A stretch of DNA of 64,000 nt from CBDDIP01 sp965279405 (GTDB taxonomy: Bacteria > Actinomycetota > Acidimicrobiia > Acidimicrobiales > Ilumatobacteraceae). Every line of letters begins with the position of its first letter. Positions within the stretch are counted from its first letter, which is position 1. The notes under the pieces are model-generated. The model worked only from the letters and a program-made list of their open reading frames with translations. It made no database searches and was not told the DNA's origin. The stretch spans positions 4,712,001-4,776,000 of the forward strand of contig OZ257157.1 of NCBI GenBank assembly GCA_965279405.1. Reading direction: 5' to 3'. This document shows positions 44,424 through 51,009 of the stretch, piece by piece. A program made the position numbers and the translations under genes.

Positions 44424-44582
44424 CTCGCGCAGGCTAGTTATTCAACCGGGGTTGCCTATTCCTACATATCCGGCGAGGACCAGTCCCCTTCGACCCGGAA
44501 GCCGATCAGCACCGGTAGTCCCACTCCCCTCCCGTCTCGCTGCGCCGGCGGGGCCGCAGGGCGTCGAGTGGCAGCTCGCCGA

Positions 44583-44777
44583 TCATGTCGTCTGGCGGGT
44601 TTGCTCAGCGATCCAGGCGTCCACGTCGGCCTTGTCGTAGCGGACGAGCTTGCCCACCTTGACGAACCGCGGGCCCTTTCCTCGGTGTCGCCATCCGGCC
44701 AGGCATGCGGTCGTGACCTGGAGTCGGTGGCTCACCTCCTCGTCGGTCTGTAGTGCTGCCGCTTCCGCCGTGTGCAT
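44583..44777 (-). CDS. Excisionase-like helix-turn-helix protein
   Basis: This 64-residue protein has a MerR/AlpA-type winged helix: EEVSHRLQVTTACLAGWRHRGKGP, then RFVKVGKLVRYDKADVDAWI, which is the standard helix_turn_helix_17 pattern. ATG 44777 has AGGAGAG 6-12 nt upstream. Such proteins are recombination directionality factors (Xis) of integrative elements. The gene is divergent from the XRE repressor, and the intergenic region holds a motif copy at 44803-44818. Confidence 0.87.
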   Translation of the reverse strand: MHTAEAAALQTDEEVSHRLQVTTACLAGWRHRGKGPRFVKVGKLVRYDKADVDAWIAEQTRQTT

Positions 44778-44962
44778 AGCGCTCTCTCCTGGTCTGAGGG
44801 TTATGGCGTTCGACCATAACTGTAATGGCCAGTCCTCGGCCTATGCAAGTCTTGATAGAGGGTTATTGCGTATCGACATAGATCAGGGTTTACTTATCGG
44901 GACGTGCATCGCTTTCAATGACACGCCCGACCTCACCCTCAACCCTGACGGAGCACCCCACC
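44778..44962. promoter_or_regulatory. Divergent xis/repressor control region
   Basis: This 185-bp AT-richer gap separates the excisionase-like gene from the repressor. It contains the 16-bp motif at 44803-44818 and a TTGATA at 44853 with CATAGAT about 19 bp downstream as a possible repressor promoter. This is the expected position of the element's genetic switch. No additional gene is supported. Confidence 0.5.
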
Positions 44963-45484
44963 ATGAACGAACAAGCACAAGCCAACGTGAGAGGCGCCGA
45001 CAACCTGGCGCTTGCCGCCAACCTCGGGCGCGCCATCCGCGCCGCACAGGGCGAAATGAGCCAGAGCGAGCTATCTCGCCGAACCGGCATCGATCAACCC
45101 ACGCTGAGCAAGCTGGTCCGTGGCGTTCGGCGCACTCCCCTTACGGTCTGGGAAATGCTCACCATCGAGCAAGCTGCAGGACGGCCGCCGGGCTTCATCC
45201 TCCGCCAGGCCGGGCTCATCACCCGCAGCGTCGGCATCCGCGAGGCGCTCCTGTCGGAGCCTGACCTGCCGGAGCTGGCGCGGCGAATGCTCATCGCTGC
45301 GTCGGATGCGGCGATGGGGTCCGGCCTCGGCGGTCGCGCCGCTGCAGCGCCGAGGCTCGATGACGATGAGCAGCTCGCCGAGCTCGCCGAGCGCGTGCGC
45401 AAAGCACTCACCGTGGAGACGCCTCGCAAGGCCGCTCGGTCGGCCAAGACGTTGGCCTCACCGACACCGAGGCGCCGGAAGTAG
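44963..45484 (+). CDS. XRE-family repressor of the element
   Basis: This 173-residue regulator has an N-terminal XRE/Cro-CI HTH (NLGRAIRAAQGEMSQSELSRR, GIDQPTLSKLVRG). The middle is helical and the end basic and Lys/Arg-rich (TPRRRK). ATG 44963 is the first Met before the HTH. It is divergent from xis and directly precedes the integrase remnant, with a TAGTG overlap at 45482-45486. It is the best candidate for the protein that binds the TCAAC-N4-GTTGA sites across the element. That pairing is inference. Confidence 0.85.
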   Translation: MNEQAQANVRGADNLALAANLGRAIRAAQGEMSQSELSRRTGIDQPTLSKLVRGVRRTPLTVWEMLTIEQAAGRPPGFILRQAGLITRSVGIREALLSEPDLPELARRMLIAASDAAMGSGLGGRAAAAPRLDDDEQLAELAERVRKALTVETPRKAARSAKTLASPTPRRRK

Positions 45485-45555
45485 TGGCATCGATCACGAG
45501 GCGGCCCGATGGCAAGTGGAGGGCTCGTGTCCGCGTTGACGGCCGCTTAGTTACA
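45484..45555 (+). pseudogene. int: Truncated tyrosine integrase (N-terminal stub)
   Basis: From GTG 45484, overlapping the repressor stop, the frame reads VASITRRPDGKWRARVRVDG, the standard first strand of actinobacterial phage-type tyrosine recombinases (arm-binding domain). After about 22 codons homology ends at a copy of the 16-bp motif (45555-45570), and what follows is the antisense of two small genes. The catalytic domain with its Arg and Tyr residues is absent. The loss looks like a deletion ending at a repeat. Confidence 0.78.
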
Positions 45556-45771
45556 ATGGTCAAACGCCATCGGTCTGGCCGCGGTGATGCGCTCGTGCAT
45601 GGCAGCACGGTGCTGGCGGACCACCTCGGCGCCGGTCGTCGGCCACCACGTCGTCAGCCCGTGCGGGAACGTGGCGGCGGGGTTGGCCTTGGCCTTGCGC
45701 ACGGCGGTGACGTAGGCCCGCATGGAGACGGTACGCCCGAGCGCCAGCAGGTGGATGCCGGGGCGGCTCAC
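45547..45771 (-). CDS. Small element protein, hypothetical
   Basis: This 74-residue protein starts at GTG 45771, overlapping the stop of the upstream gene (GTGA). It reads VSRPGIHLLALGRTV with a mixed, slightly basic body (LTTWWPTTGAEVVRQHRA). Its last codons lie in the motif copy at 45555-45570 and the junction with the integrase stub, so the natural C terminus may have been altered. No family is recognised. It is transcribed with the gene at 45983. Confidence 0.5.
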   Translation of the reverse strand: MSRPGIHLLALGRTVSMRAYVTAVRKAKANPAATFPHGLTTWWPTTGAEVVRQHRAAMHERITAARPMAFDHCN

Positions 45772-45983
45772 GCCGTCACCAGCGCCCAGCCGAGCGACTC
45801 AGCGCGAGCGGTGAACATGGTGCGGCCCTGCAGCGAGCACGTGCCCAGAGTGCCGGGCTCGGCGTCCTGCATCAAGCGGCCCATGGCGACCTCGGCCCGG
45901 TGGATCGAGCCGGCCCGGAGGGTGCGCTCCCCCACCGTGACGGTGTAGGCGACCAGGTGGGCGAGTGCGTGATTCGATGTCAC
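45768..45983 (-). CDS. Small element protein, hypothetical
   Basis: This protein has about 71 residues. GTG 45983 is chosen because it lies 6 nt after a TTGAAT -10 element in the repeated leaderless promoter. It begins VTSNHALAHL; the first residues TSN match the zincin gene start (MTSN), so both promoter and first codons are duplicated sequence. The body (GERTLRAGSIHRAEVAMGRL, LGTCSLQGRTMF) is unassigned. It overlaps the next gene by GTGA. Confidence 0.55.
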   Translation of the reverse strand: MTSNHALAHLVAYTVTVGERTLRAGSIHRAEVAMGRLMQDAEPGTLGTCSLQGRTMFTARAESLGWALVTA

Positions 45984-45989
45984 GTCATT

Positions 45990-46028
45990 ATTCAACTATG
46001 GTTGATCTACGTTGTCAACCCCCATTGA
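45990..46028 (-). promoter_or_regulatory. Promoter with paired operators
   Basis: On the minus strand, TTGACA (46013-46018) and TTGAAT (45990-45995) are 17 bp apart, and GTG 45983 follows after 6 nt. A perfect operator TCAAC-tatg-GTTGA lies at 45992-46005, and TCAAC-cccc-ATTGA at 46015-46028, 23 bp apart. The DNA is closely similar to that at 39927-39969. Confidence 0.78.
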
Positions 46029-46038
46029 ATAACAATCG

Positions 46039-46446
46039 TCAGACGTCCCCTGACGGCTCGTCGTCGCGCTGCGCGAGCCACTCGTCAATCTCCTGGCGGA
46101 GCTTGTCGTCCACGTTCCGCATGGCCGCAACCGGCGCCGGTTCGTCGACCATCGCGGCGATGGCTCCGCCCTCGACGGCCGACAGAATCTCCGTGAACGT
46201 CACGACTCTCAGATTGTCGGTGGACTCCACGAACCTCACCGCAACGGTGGACTCCACTGCGGCGGCGGGCGGGGCGTCACCGTCCACGCCAGCCATCGCA
46301 CGGGCAGTGTCGGCGGGCACGCCCACCCACGCGCCGACCAGCGTCCAGGGCACGCCGTCCTCGGCAGCGCTCCGCATGAGAGCGCGGAGACGGCGCGCCG
46401 TTGTCGTCAGCTCCTCCACGTTCACCGAGTGCGTCGTATTGCTCAT
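46039..46446 (-). CDS. Possible antitoxin partner of the 46467-46685 gene
   Basis: This protein has about 135 residues from ATG 46446. The N-terminal half is helical with a possible HTH (VEELTTTARRLRALMRSA, WTLVGAWVGVPADTARAM). The C-terminal half is acidic with LRQEIDEWLAQRDDEPSGD. The gene begins 20 bp after the BrnT-like gene and shares its promoter. The small-toxin then larger-regulator order suggests a toxin-antitoxin pair, although the antitoxin fold is not clearly identified. Confidence 0.55.
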   Translation of the reverse strand: MSNTTHSVNVEELTTTARRLRALMRSAAEDGVPWTLVGAWVGVPADTARAMAGVDGDAPPAAAVESTVAVRFVESTDNLRVVTFTEILSAVEGGAIAAMVDEPAPVAAMRNVDDKLRQEIDEWLAQRDDEPSGDV

Positions 46447-46466
46447 CGCTTCCAAATCTACTCCCC

Positions 46467-46685
46467 TCACTTCCGGGCCTGCATTGCGTGAATGATGGCG
46501 ACGGGTTCCCGGTCGATCAGGAGCCCGATTTCGAGCATGGTGCCGTTCCGTGCCGGCCCGTAGGCCATGACGAAACCGCGCTCCGTCTCCGGAGCGTCCG
46601 TCGTGACGGTGAACCGGAAGGCGTGCATGATGTCCTCGTCCGCCACCTCATGCTTGCGGGCGCTTTCGAGGATGATCGGCTCCAT
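46467..46685 (-). CDS. BrnT-like small toxin
   Basis: This protein has about 72 residues. ATG 46685 lies 6 nt after a TTGAAT -10, so it is probably leaderless. It reads MEPIILESARKHEVADEDIMHAF, then FVMAYGPARNGTMLEIGLLI and AIIHAMQARK. This pattern (A.KH.V...DI.HA, then G......IG, then IHAM.AR) matches a widespread family of short BrnT/HigB-like toxin-type proteins. It is co-transcribed with the gene at 46446. Toxicity is inferred. Confidence 0.65.
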   Translation of the reverse strand: MEPIILESARKHEVADEDIMHAFRFTVTTDAPETERGFVMAYGPARNGTMLEIGLLIDREPVAIIHAMQARK

Positions 46686-46691
46686 GGGGAT

Positions 46692-46730
46692 ATTCAATCA
46701 TGGTTGACCATGATTGTCAACCCCTGTTGA
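46692..46730 (-). promoter_or_regulatory. Promoter with paired operators for the toxin pair
   Basis: Minus-strand TTGACA (46715-46720) and TTGAAT (46692-46697) are 17 bp apart, with ATG 46685 six nt later. Operators TCAAT-catg-GTTGA (46694-46707) and TCAAC-ccct-GTTGA (46717-46730, perfect) are 23 bp apart, covering the -10 and -35. This is the clearest copy of the element's promoter type. Confidence 0.8.
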
Positions 46731-46737
46731 ATAGATT

Positions 46738-46758
46738 TCGCGGACTAACCGCGGACCG
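46738..46758 (+). repeat. Right 21-bp direct repeat of the element
   Basis: This is the partner of the repeat at 37880-37900, with 20 of 21 bases identical (a C for A at position 12). It lies just outside the last operator pair. About 80 bp further right the MOSC gene's terminator begins, so the right boundary of the element is between here and about 46840. Confidence 0.65.
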
Positions 46759-46841
46759 TGGCCCTCGGCCGGGGGCCTCTACCTGGGACGCAATGCCGTT
46801 CCGTGCTATGTCCCGCTTACAAGCTGGGTCAACGTCGAAAC

Positions 46842-46894
46842 CGAAACTGGATGTCTGGGCGCGGCGTAGTCCGACGCTCAGACATCCAGTTTCG
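46842..46894 (-). terminator. Hairpin terminator overlapping the MOSC stop codon
   Basis: A perfect 16-bp inverted repeat (arms 46842-46857 and 46879-46894, 21-nt loop). The upstream arm on the mRNA is the last coding stretch of the MOSC gene, and its TGA (46880-46878) falls at the base of the stem. It is a likely terminator and mRNA 3'-end protector. Confidence 0.6.
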
Positions 46895-47645
46895 TGACGG
46901 AGACTTCGTCGCCGACGCGGAGCTGGCCGGGGGTCTTGACGGTGGACCAGACGCCCATCGTGCCGCCGTGGTGGCGAGCGAGGGTCCGGTACATGTCGAG
47001 GTCGCGGTCGATGCCGGGCTGCGGGCGGGTGACCATCGTGCACCGTGCGCATCCGGCGAGCGGCTTCAGCTCCACCGCACCGAGTCGCACGGAGTGACCG
47101 CACCACGAGTCCTCCGCCCACTCGTCGCCGTCGACCTCGACGAGCACGTTCGGGCGGAAGCGTCGCACGCCCCAATCACCCGCTGGATGGAGTGCGGCGC
47201 CGGCGCGCATGCTGGCCGTCGTCAGGAGGAGGATCGGCAGCGCGTCGACGAACCGACCGGCGGGCATCGTCCACTCGATGGCGTTGCTGCTGTCGTCGGT
47301 GGCGTCGGCGAAGAACTCCGCGGGAGCGCCCGGGGCACCGACGGACTCGACGAGCGACACCGGTCGCCCGAGCCAACCCGTCAGCGCGGCGTCGAGCGTC
47401 GGGCCGACACCGTGGAGCAACTCGCCGGATGGCAGCGTGATCACCGGCTGGCCGTTGTCGCCCAGCGACGCCGATGCGAGCAACAGCTCCGGCTCACGCC
47501 GTCCGGTGAGGATTCGACCAGTCGCTTCGTCGCGAATGCCCCAGCACCGATCGCCGTGCAACCCGTCGGCCTCGAGCGTCGCCGTCGCGAGCGACTCGCC
47601 TTGCAACGACTTCACCGGGTGCCGCCAGATCTCGCTCACCCTCAT
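46878..47645 (-). CDS. MOSC domain protein
   Basis: This protein has about 255 residues. The MOSC N-terminal beta-barrel comes first (SEIWRHPVKSLQGE, HGDRCWGIRDEATGRILTGR), then the MOSC sulfur-carrier domain with FRPNVLVEVDG and the conserved Cys in GCARCTMVTRPQPG. MOSC proteins accept or transfer sulfur to or from molybdenum cofactor, or reduce N-hydroxylated compounds as in YiiM/YcbX/mARC. ATG 47645 gives the expected MRVSEIW start. It is the first chromosomal gene right of the element. Confidence 0.92.
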   Translation of the reverse strand: MRVSEIWRHPVKSLQGESLATATLEADGLHGDRCWGIRDEATGRILTGRREPELLLASASLGDNGQPVITLPSGELLHGVGPTLDAALTGWLGRPVSLVESVGAPGAPAEFFADATDDSSNAIEWTMPAGRFVDALPILLLTTASMRAGAALHPAGDWGVRRFRPNVLVEVDGDEWAEDSWCGHSVRLGAVELKPLAGCARCTMVTRPQPGIDRDLDMYRTLARHHGGTMGVWSTVKTPGQLRVGDEVSVTKLDV

Positions 47646-47695
47646 GTTGCCCGTTCCCACGCCGTCAGTCTCGCGCCGCCGACGTCAGCGCCTCG

Positions 47696-47947
47696 TCACA
47701 GCGTGGCGCGGCCGGGCCTCGGCATGACTGCGGGACGATGCCTGATGCCGTCACGAGCGGCCAGCACGAACACGCCATCGCGGTGCGACACCGAGAAGCT
47801 GTCGCCGTCGAGACGTACGAAGCCAGTCGCATCAGGGTGCAACGACGTGGCGGAAGGCACGACCAGGTGCCAGTCGTCCGACTCTTCGCTGCCGACGAGC
47901 ACGCCGGTGACGGTCTGTCCATCGTCCAAGTGGACAGTGATCTGCAT
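47696..47947 (-). CDS. Small beta-rich protein, hypothetical
   Basis: This 83-residue protein starts at ATG 47947 behind a strong GGAGGAG site. It begins MQITVHLDDGQTVTGVLVGSEE, and the pattern DDWHLVVPSATSLHPDATGF suggests a small barrel. It ends in a basic Pro/Arg tail. I do not recognise the family. The strong ribosome-binding site and conserved-looking hydrophobic pattern support a real gene. It lies between MOSC and the EamA transporter in the same orientation. Confidence 0.65.
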   Translation of the reverse strand: MQITVHLDDGQTVTGVLVGSEESDDWHLVVPSATSLHPDATGFVRLDGDSFSVSHRDGVFVLAARDGIRHRPAVMPRPGRATL

Positions 47948-48030
47948 GGCTCCTCCGAGGGGTCAGGGGAACAACCGAACGATGGGTCACCTTACTTGGT
48001 CAGGGGGTTAGTGCAGATGCACCATCGCGA

Positions 48031-49071
48031 TCAACCGCCGTGCGAGTGCTCGTGTCGATGATGCAGATCTGGCACGTGCGGGTGGGCGTGCACGAGCCGC
48101 TCATGACGGTGGCGGTGCTGGTGACGCGTGCCGAGTGGAACCGCGTCGCCATGGGCGTGGTCGTGGTGCCCATCGTCGTGACGGTGCTCGTGATCGTGCT
48201 CGGTCGAATGATGCACGTGGACGTGCAGATGATCGCTGCGCAGCACGAAGCTGACCCCGACCGCAGCGACCACGAGTGACACCACTTCACGCACCGTCAC
48301 GTCGTCGCCGAACACCGTCCAGGCGACGATCGCCCCGACGAACGGCGCGACGGCGAACACGAGCTGCCCGCGCGCAGCTCCCAGCTCGCGTGCACCCGCC
48401 ACCCACAGCGTGATCGACACGCCGTACCCGAACGCCCCGATGACGAGCGCGGCGAGCAGTGCCCCGGCGGTGACCGAGCCGTGCAGCAGCAGCCCGATCG
48501 TCAGGTTCGCTCCCCCGGCGATCACGCCCTTGACGAACGTGATGTGCGAGGGCGCCAGCTCGTCGAGGTTCGCTGTGAGGCAGTTGTCCAACCCCCAGCA
48601 CAGGCACGCCCCGGCGATGAGGACAGCACCCCAACGTGCGCTCGGGTCGCCCGACCATCCGAGTGCGACACCGGCAACCACGACCAATGAGGTCCCGGCG
48701 ACGACACGACGGCCGAGGTGCTCGCGGAAGAAGAGGAAGGCGAGAACCGCGGTGAAGACGAGCTCGAGGTTGAGCAGCAGCGACGCGGTCGCCGCAGGCG
48801 AACGGCTGAGGCCACCGGCCAACAGCACCGGGCCGACCGCGCCGCCGAGGACGACGGCGGCCGCGAGGCGTGGAGCGCCCCGCCGCAACGACGCACGGTC
48901 GGGACGCGTGCGGCCGATCACCGGCACGACGGCGATCGCTGCGCCGACGTACAGCAGGCCGGCCAACGTGAACGCGCCGAGGTCGTCGGCCAGTCGTGAC
49001 GCGGCCGGCGCCGAGATGCCGAACAGCACCGCGGCGGTGGCACAGCGAAGGATGCCGCGTCGCGTATCCAT
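48031..49071 (-). CDS. EamA/DMT-family transporter with histidine-rich tail
   Basis: This 346-residue membrane protein has ten predicted helices in two EamA repeats (the first begins ILRCATAAVLFGISAPAAS; the second holds RWGAVLIAGACLCWGLDN). The C-terminal ~65 residues are cytoplasmic and extraordinarily His-rich, with runs such as HDHEHRHDDGHHDHAHG and HHRHEHSHGG. DMT transporters move metabolites or drugs, but the His tail is a metal-binding feature of Ni, Co or Zn exporters, so divalent-metal transport or sensing is a reasonable guess. ATG 49071. Confidence 0.87.
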   Translation of the reverse strand: MDTRRGILRCATAAVLFGISAPAASRLADDLGAFTLAGLLYVGAAIAVVPVIGRTRPDRASLRRGAPRLAAAVVLGGAVGPVLLAGGLSRSPAATASLLLNLELVFTAVLAFLFFREHLGRRVVAGTSLVVVAGVALGWSGDPSARWGAVLIAGACLCWGLDNCLTANLDELAPSHITFVKGVIAGGANLTIGLLLHGSVTAGALLAALVIGAFGYGVSITLWVAGARELGAARGQLVFAVAPFVGAIVAWTVFGDDVTVREVVSLVVAAVGVSFVLRSDHLHVHVHHSTEHDHEHRHDDGHHDHAHGDAVPLGTRHQHRHRHERLVHAHPHVPDLHHRHEHSHGG

Positions 49072-49133
49072 GGGTCGAGCGTCGCCGGGTGGTGTTCCGA
49101 TGCCACCAGCTTCGCGCGCCGAACCCGCACGCG

Positions 49134-49181
49134 GATGAGCCCCGGCCGGGGCGGGCGGACACCGAGTGGCCAGGGCTCATC
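49134..49181. other. Structured leader upstream of the EamA gene
   Basis: A perfect 9-bp inverted repeat (GATGAGCCC 49134-49142 and GGGCTCATC 49173-49181) encloses 30 nt with a further C/G-rich stem. It lies 63 bp upstream of the EamA start (minus strand) and could form in its 5' leader, or act as a terminator or operator. No known riboswitch was recognised. Confidence 0.4.
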
Positions 49182-49354
49182 GCTCGTGCAGACGGTGGCG
49201 TGGGTGGGGTTGATCCCTCCGACGCCTGCACCGGGTGATCGGCGAACCGTCCACCTGGGGACGTCGTACCCCGACTCGTGCACGGCAAAACCAGGTTCTC
49301 GAGAAATCTGTCAAGGTTCCGTCAGCAAACCCACGCTGCGCACTTGTGGTGGGT

Positions 49355-49657
49355 GTGAACCGTCCCGAACCCGACCTCTCCGCGCGGCAGCTCGAGCACG
49401 AGTGGCTCCACCGCTGCGGTGAACGACTGGCCGTTCTCCGCCAGGCACGCGGGCTCGATCGGCGAGAGCTCGCGCTCATCGTGTCGACGAGCGAGTCGAC
49501 GATCGCTCGCGTCGAACAAGGGGTGGTCGCACCTCGCGACCTGTTGCGCTTCGCCATCGCTGCCGCGCTGCGGGTCGAAGTCGGAGAGATCTGGCCGGCG
49601 CCGTCGCTGGCCAGCCTGCGCCGACGGCTGCGTCGGCCGCGACCGTCGCGCGCTTGA
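49355..49657 (+). CDS. XRE-family helix-turn-helix protein
   Basis: This small regulator has about 100 residues. The HTH is RLAVLRQARGLDRRELALIV, then STSESTIARVEQG, with a following helix AIAAALRVEVGEIWPAP and a basic C terminus (RRRLRRPRPSRA). GTGs at 49346, 49349 and 49355 are possible starts. It is monocistronic and divergent from the EamA gene. The target is unknown; it may regulate the neighbouring transporter. Confidence 0.82.
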   Translation: MNRPEPDLSARQLEHEWLHRCGERLAVLRQARGLDRRELALIVSTSESTIARVEQGVVAPRDLLRFAIAAALRVEVGEIWPAPSLASLRRRLRRPRPSRA

Positions 49658-49724
49658 CCGGTGCATCGGCACTACCGTTCGCGCCAGGCGCGTCGTGGGG
49701 GTGCGCTCGACGGGAGGTCGCACG

Positions 49725-49907
49725 ATGGCCGCGGAGTTCGAGGTCTACCAGGGAACCGACGATCAGTACCGCTGGCGGCTGCGATCCGGCAACGGCCAGA
49801 TCATCGCCACCGGCGGCGAGGGCTACACGGCGAAGGCCGGAGCGCTGAACGGCATCGAAGCCGTGAAGCGAGACGCGCCGACGGCGCGCATCGACGACCT
49901 CACCTGA
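49725..49907 (+). CDS. DUF1508 (YegP-type) protein
   Basis: This 60-residue protein is a single DUF1508 repeat: FEVYQGTDDQYRWRLRSGNG, IIATGGEGYTAKAGALNGIEAVK. E. coli YegP has two such repeats; this is the short single-repeat form common in actinobacteria. ATG 49725 follows GGGAGG. The function is unknown, with expression in stress reported for the family. It converges on the phosphatase gene with a 3-bp gap. Confidence 0.88.
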   Translation: MAAEFEVYQGTDDQYRWRLRSGNGQIIATGGEGYTAKAGALNGIEAVKRDAPTARIDDLT

Positions 49908-49910
49908 CGG

Positions 49911-50477
49911 TCAGGCCCAGACGACTTCGTTGAACCCGACGAGCACCGGACCACGGGCGAGCATGGCGATGCGACAGATCGACGCCTGATCGAGGTGGCA
50001 GCGCCACGACATCTTCAGGTCGACGTTCAACGCCCAGGCGACGGCCGCCTTGATCGGCGAGACGTGCGTCGCCACGATCACGTTCTGATCGGCGGCCTCG
50101 TCGCACAACGACTCGCAGGCGGCCCAGACGCGGGCGCCGAGCTGGTTCATGCTCTCACCGTCGCGCGGGGCGAAGTCCGGGTCGGTGCGCCAGCGCTGCC
50201 ACGTCTCCGGGCTGACCTCGCTCATCGAGCGGCCTTCGAACTCGCCGTAGTGCAGCTCCTCCCAACGGTCGTCGACCTCGTACGGCACACCGAACGCTTC
50301 GGCGGTCTGGCGGGCGCGGAGCAGCGGCGAGGAGATCATCTTGTCGGGCGGGCCGAGGTGCTCGGCCAGGGCCCGCACCTGCTCGACACCGACGGCGTCG
50401 AGCGGAAGGTCGAGGCAGCCCTGCAGCCGACCGGACGCGTTGGCTTCGGTGCGGCCGTGGCGGACGAGGATCAGCAC
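49911..50477 (-). CDS. Histidine phosphatase (phosphoglycerate mutase family)
   Basis: This 188-residue enzyme has the catalytic LVRHGRTEANASGRLQG with the phospho-His, the Arg in SPLLRARQTAEAF, Glu in WEELHYGEFEGRS and the second His in VATHVSPIKAAV. GTG 50477 starts the first strand. Members hydrolyse small phosphates such as alpha-ribazole-P (CobC), glucosyl-3-phosphoglycerate or phosphoserine. The GRLQG and EGRS motifs are closest to CobC/PgmB-like actinobacterial enzymes, but the substrate is unresolved. Confidence 0.9.
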   Translation of the reverse strand: MLILVRHGRTEANASGRLQGCLDLPLDAVGVEQVRALAEHLGPPDKMISSPLLRARQTAEAFGVPYEVDDRWEELHYGEFEGRSMSEVSPETWQRWRTDPDFAPRDGESMNQLGARVWAACESLCDEAADQNVIVATHVSPIKAAVAWALNVDLKMSWRCHLDQASICRIAMLARGPVLVGFNEVVWA

Positions 50478-50502
50478 TGCGCCAGTGTCGCACGCCGATC
50501 GA

Positions 50503-50994
50503 TCAGCGACGCACGCCAGGGCGAGCTTCGCTGAGATGGCCGTGGCGCACCAGCGTGCGACGCCGCTGCGCATCGGCGAGACCGAAGCGTCGCCACGCCC
50601 ACACCAGCATCCCGGCACCGGCCAGCTCGAAAGCGACATCGATCCAGCCCCGTTCGAGCGACGGCACCCGCACGCTCCCCCACGATCCGGCGAACGGCCA
50701 CCAGAAGACCTTCGTCGACGAGAAGATCCCATCGAACACGAGGTGGAGCATCATCCCGATCGGCAGCGCCAGCAGCAACCGCCGGATCGGCTTGCGCCCG
50801 GCGGTCGCGAGCATGATCACCACGAGCACGCCAACCGCCACCGTGAGGCTGTGCGCCCAGCGCGCTCGCCCCATCGGCACGTCGATCAGGTCGGGCACGA
50901 GTGAGCCCAACGCGAGCAACCGGTAGTCGAAGCGCGGGTCGCGGAACACGAACCACACGGACAGCACCGCGGTGCCGATGAACCAGAGGAGCAC
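50503..50994 (-). CDS. YdjM-like membrane-bound metal-dependent hydrolase
   Basis: This 163-residue membrane protein has conserved ALGSLVPDLIDVP, WAHSLTVAVG and MMLHLVFDGIF segments, which match the DUF457/YdjM family (membrane-associated hydrolase with Asp and His ligands). Helices are found around each. The start is GTG 50994. It lies in a run of minus-strand genes with the zinc-ribbon protein (15-bp gap). A metal-dependent hydrolase activity is inferred from the family. Confidence 0.75.
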   Translation of the reverse strand: MLLWFIGTAVLSVWFVFRDPRFDYRLLALGSLVPDLIDVPMGRARWAHSLTVAVGVLVVIMLATAGRKPIRRLLLALPIGMMLHLVFDGIFSSTKVFWWPFAGSWGSVRVPSLERGWIDVAFELAGAGMLVWAWRRFGLADAQRRRTLVRHGHLSEARPGVRR

Positions 50995-51009
50995 GAAGAC
51001 CGGTCGCGC

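Larger units (their letters stand above)
37779..46840. mobile_element. Degenerate prophage-like integrative element next to rnpB
   Basis: This ~9-kb block differs from its surroundings. It carries an excisionase-like HTH, XRE repressor, truncated tyrosine integrase, lysin and holin-like remnants, two toxin-antitoxin-like pairs and many short hypothetical genes. It also has shared repressor operators and AT-richer promoters not seen elsewhere in the window. A 21-bp sequence is repeated in direct orientation near both ends (37880-37900 and 46738-46758). Chromosomal genes resume with MOSC. Exact ends are uncertain: the left lies between the rnpB 3' end and 37830. With the integrase broken, the element cannot move on its own. 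Confidence 0.78.

Noticed and set aside
44583..46470. A second, intact integrase in the element
   Set aside because: No catalytic R-H-R-Y region appears in any frame. Only the N-terminal stub at 45484 is present.
46811..46825. Duplicate 3' end of rnpB at the right flank
   Set aside because: Only 9 bp match exactly, and the following bases do not pair with helix P1, so it cannot be called a second rnpB end. It is kept only as a weak att-core idea.
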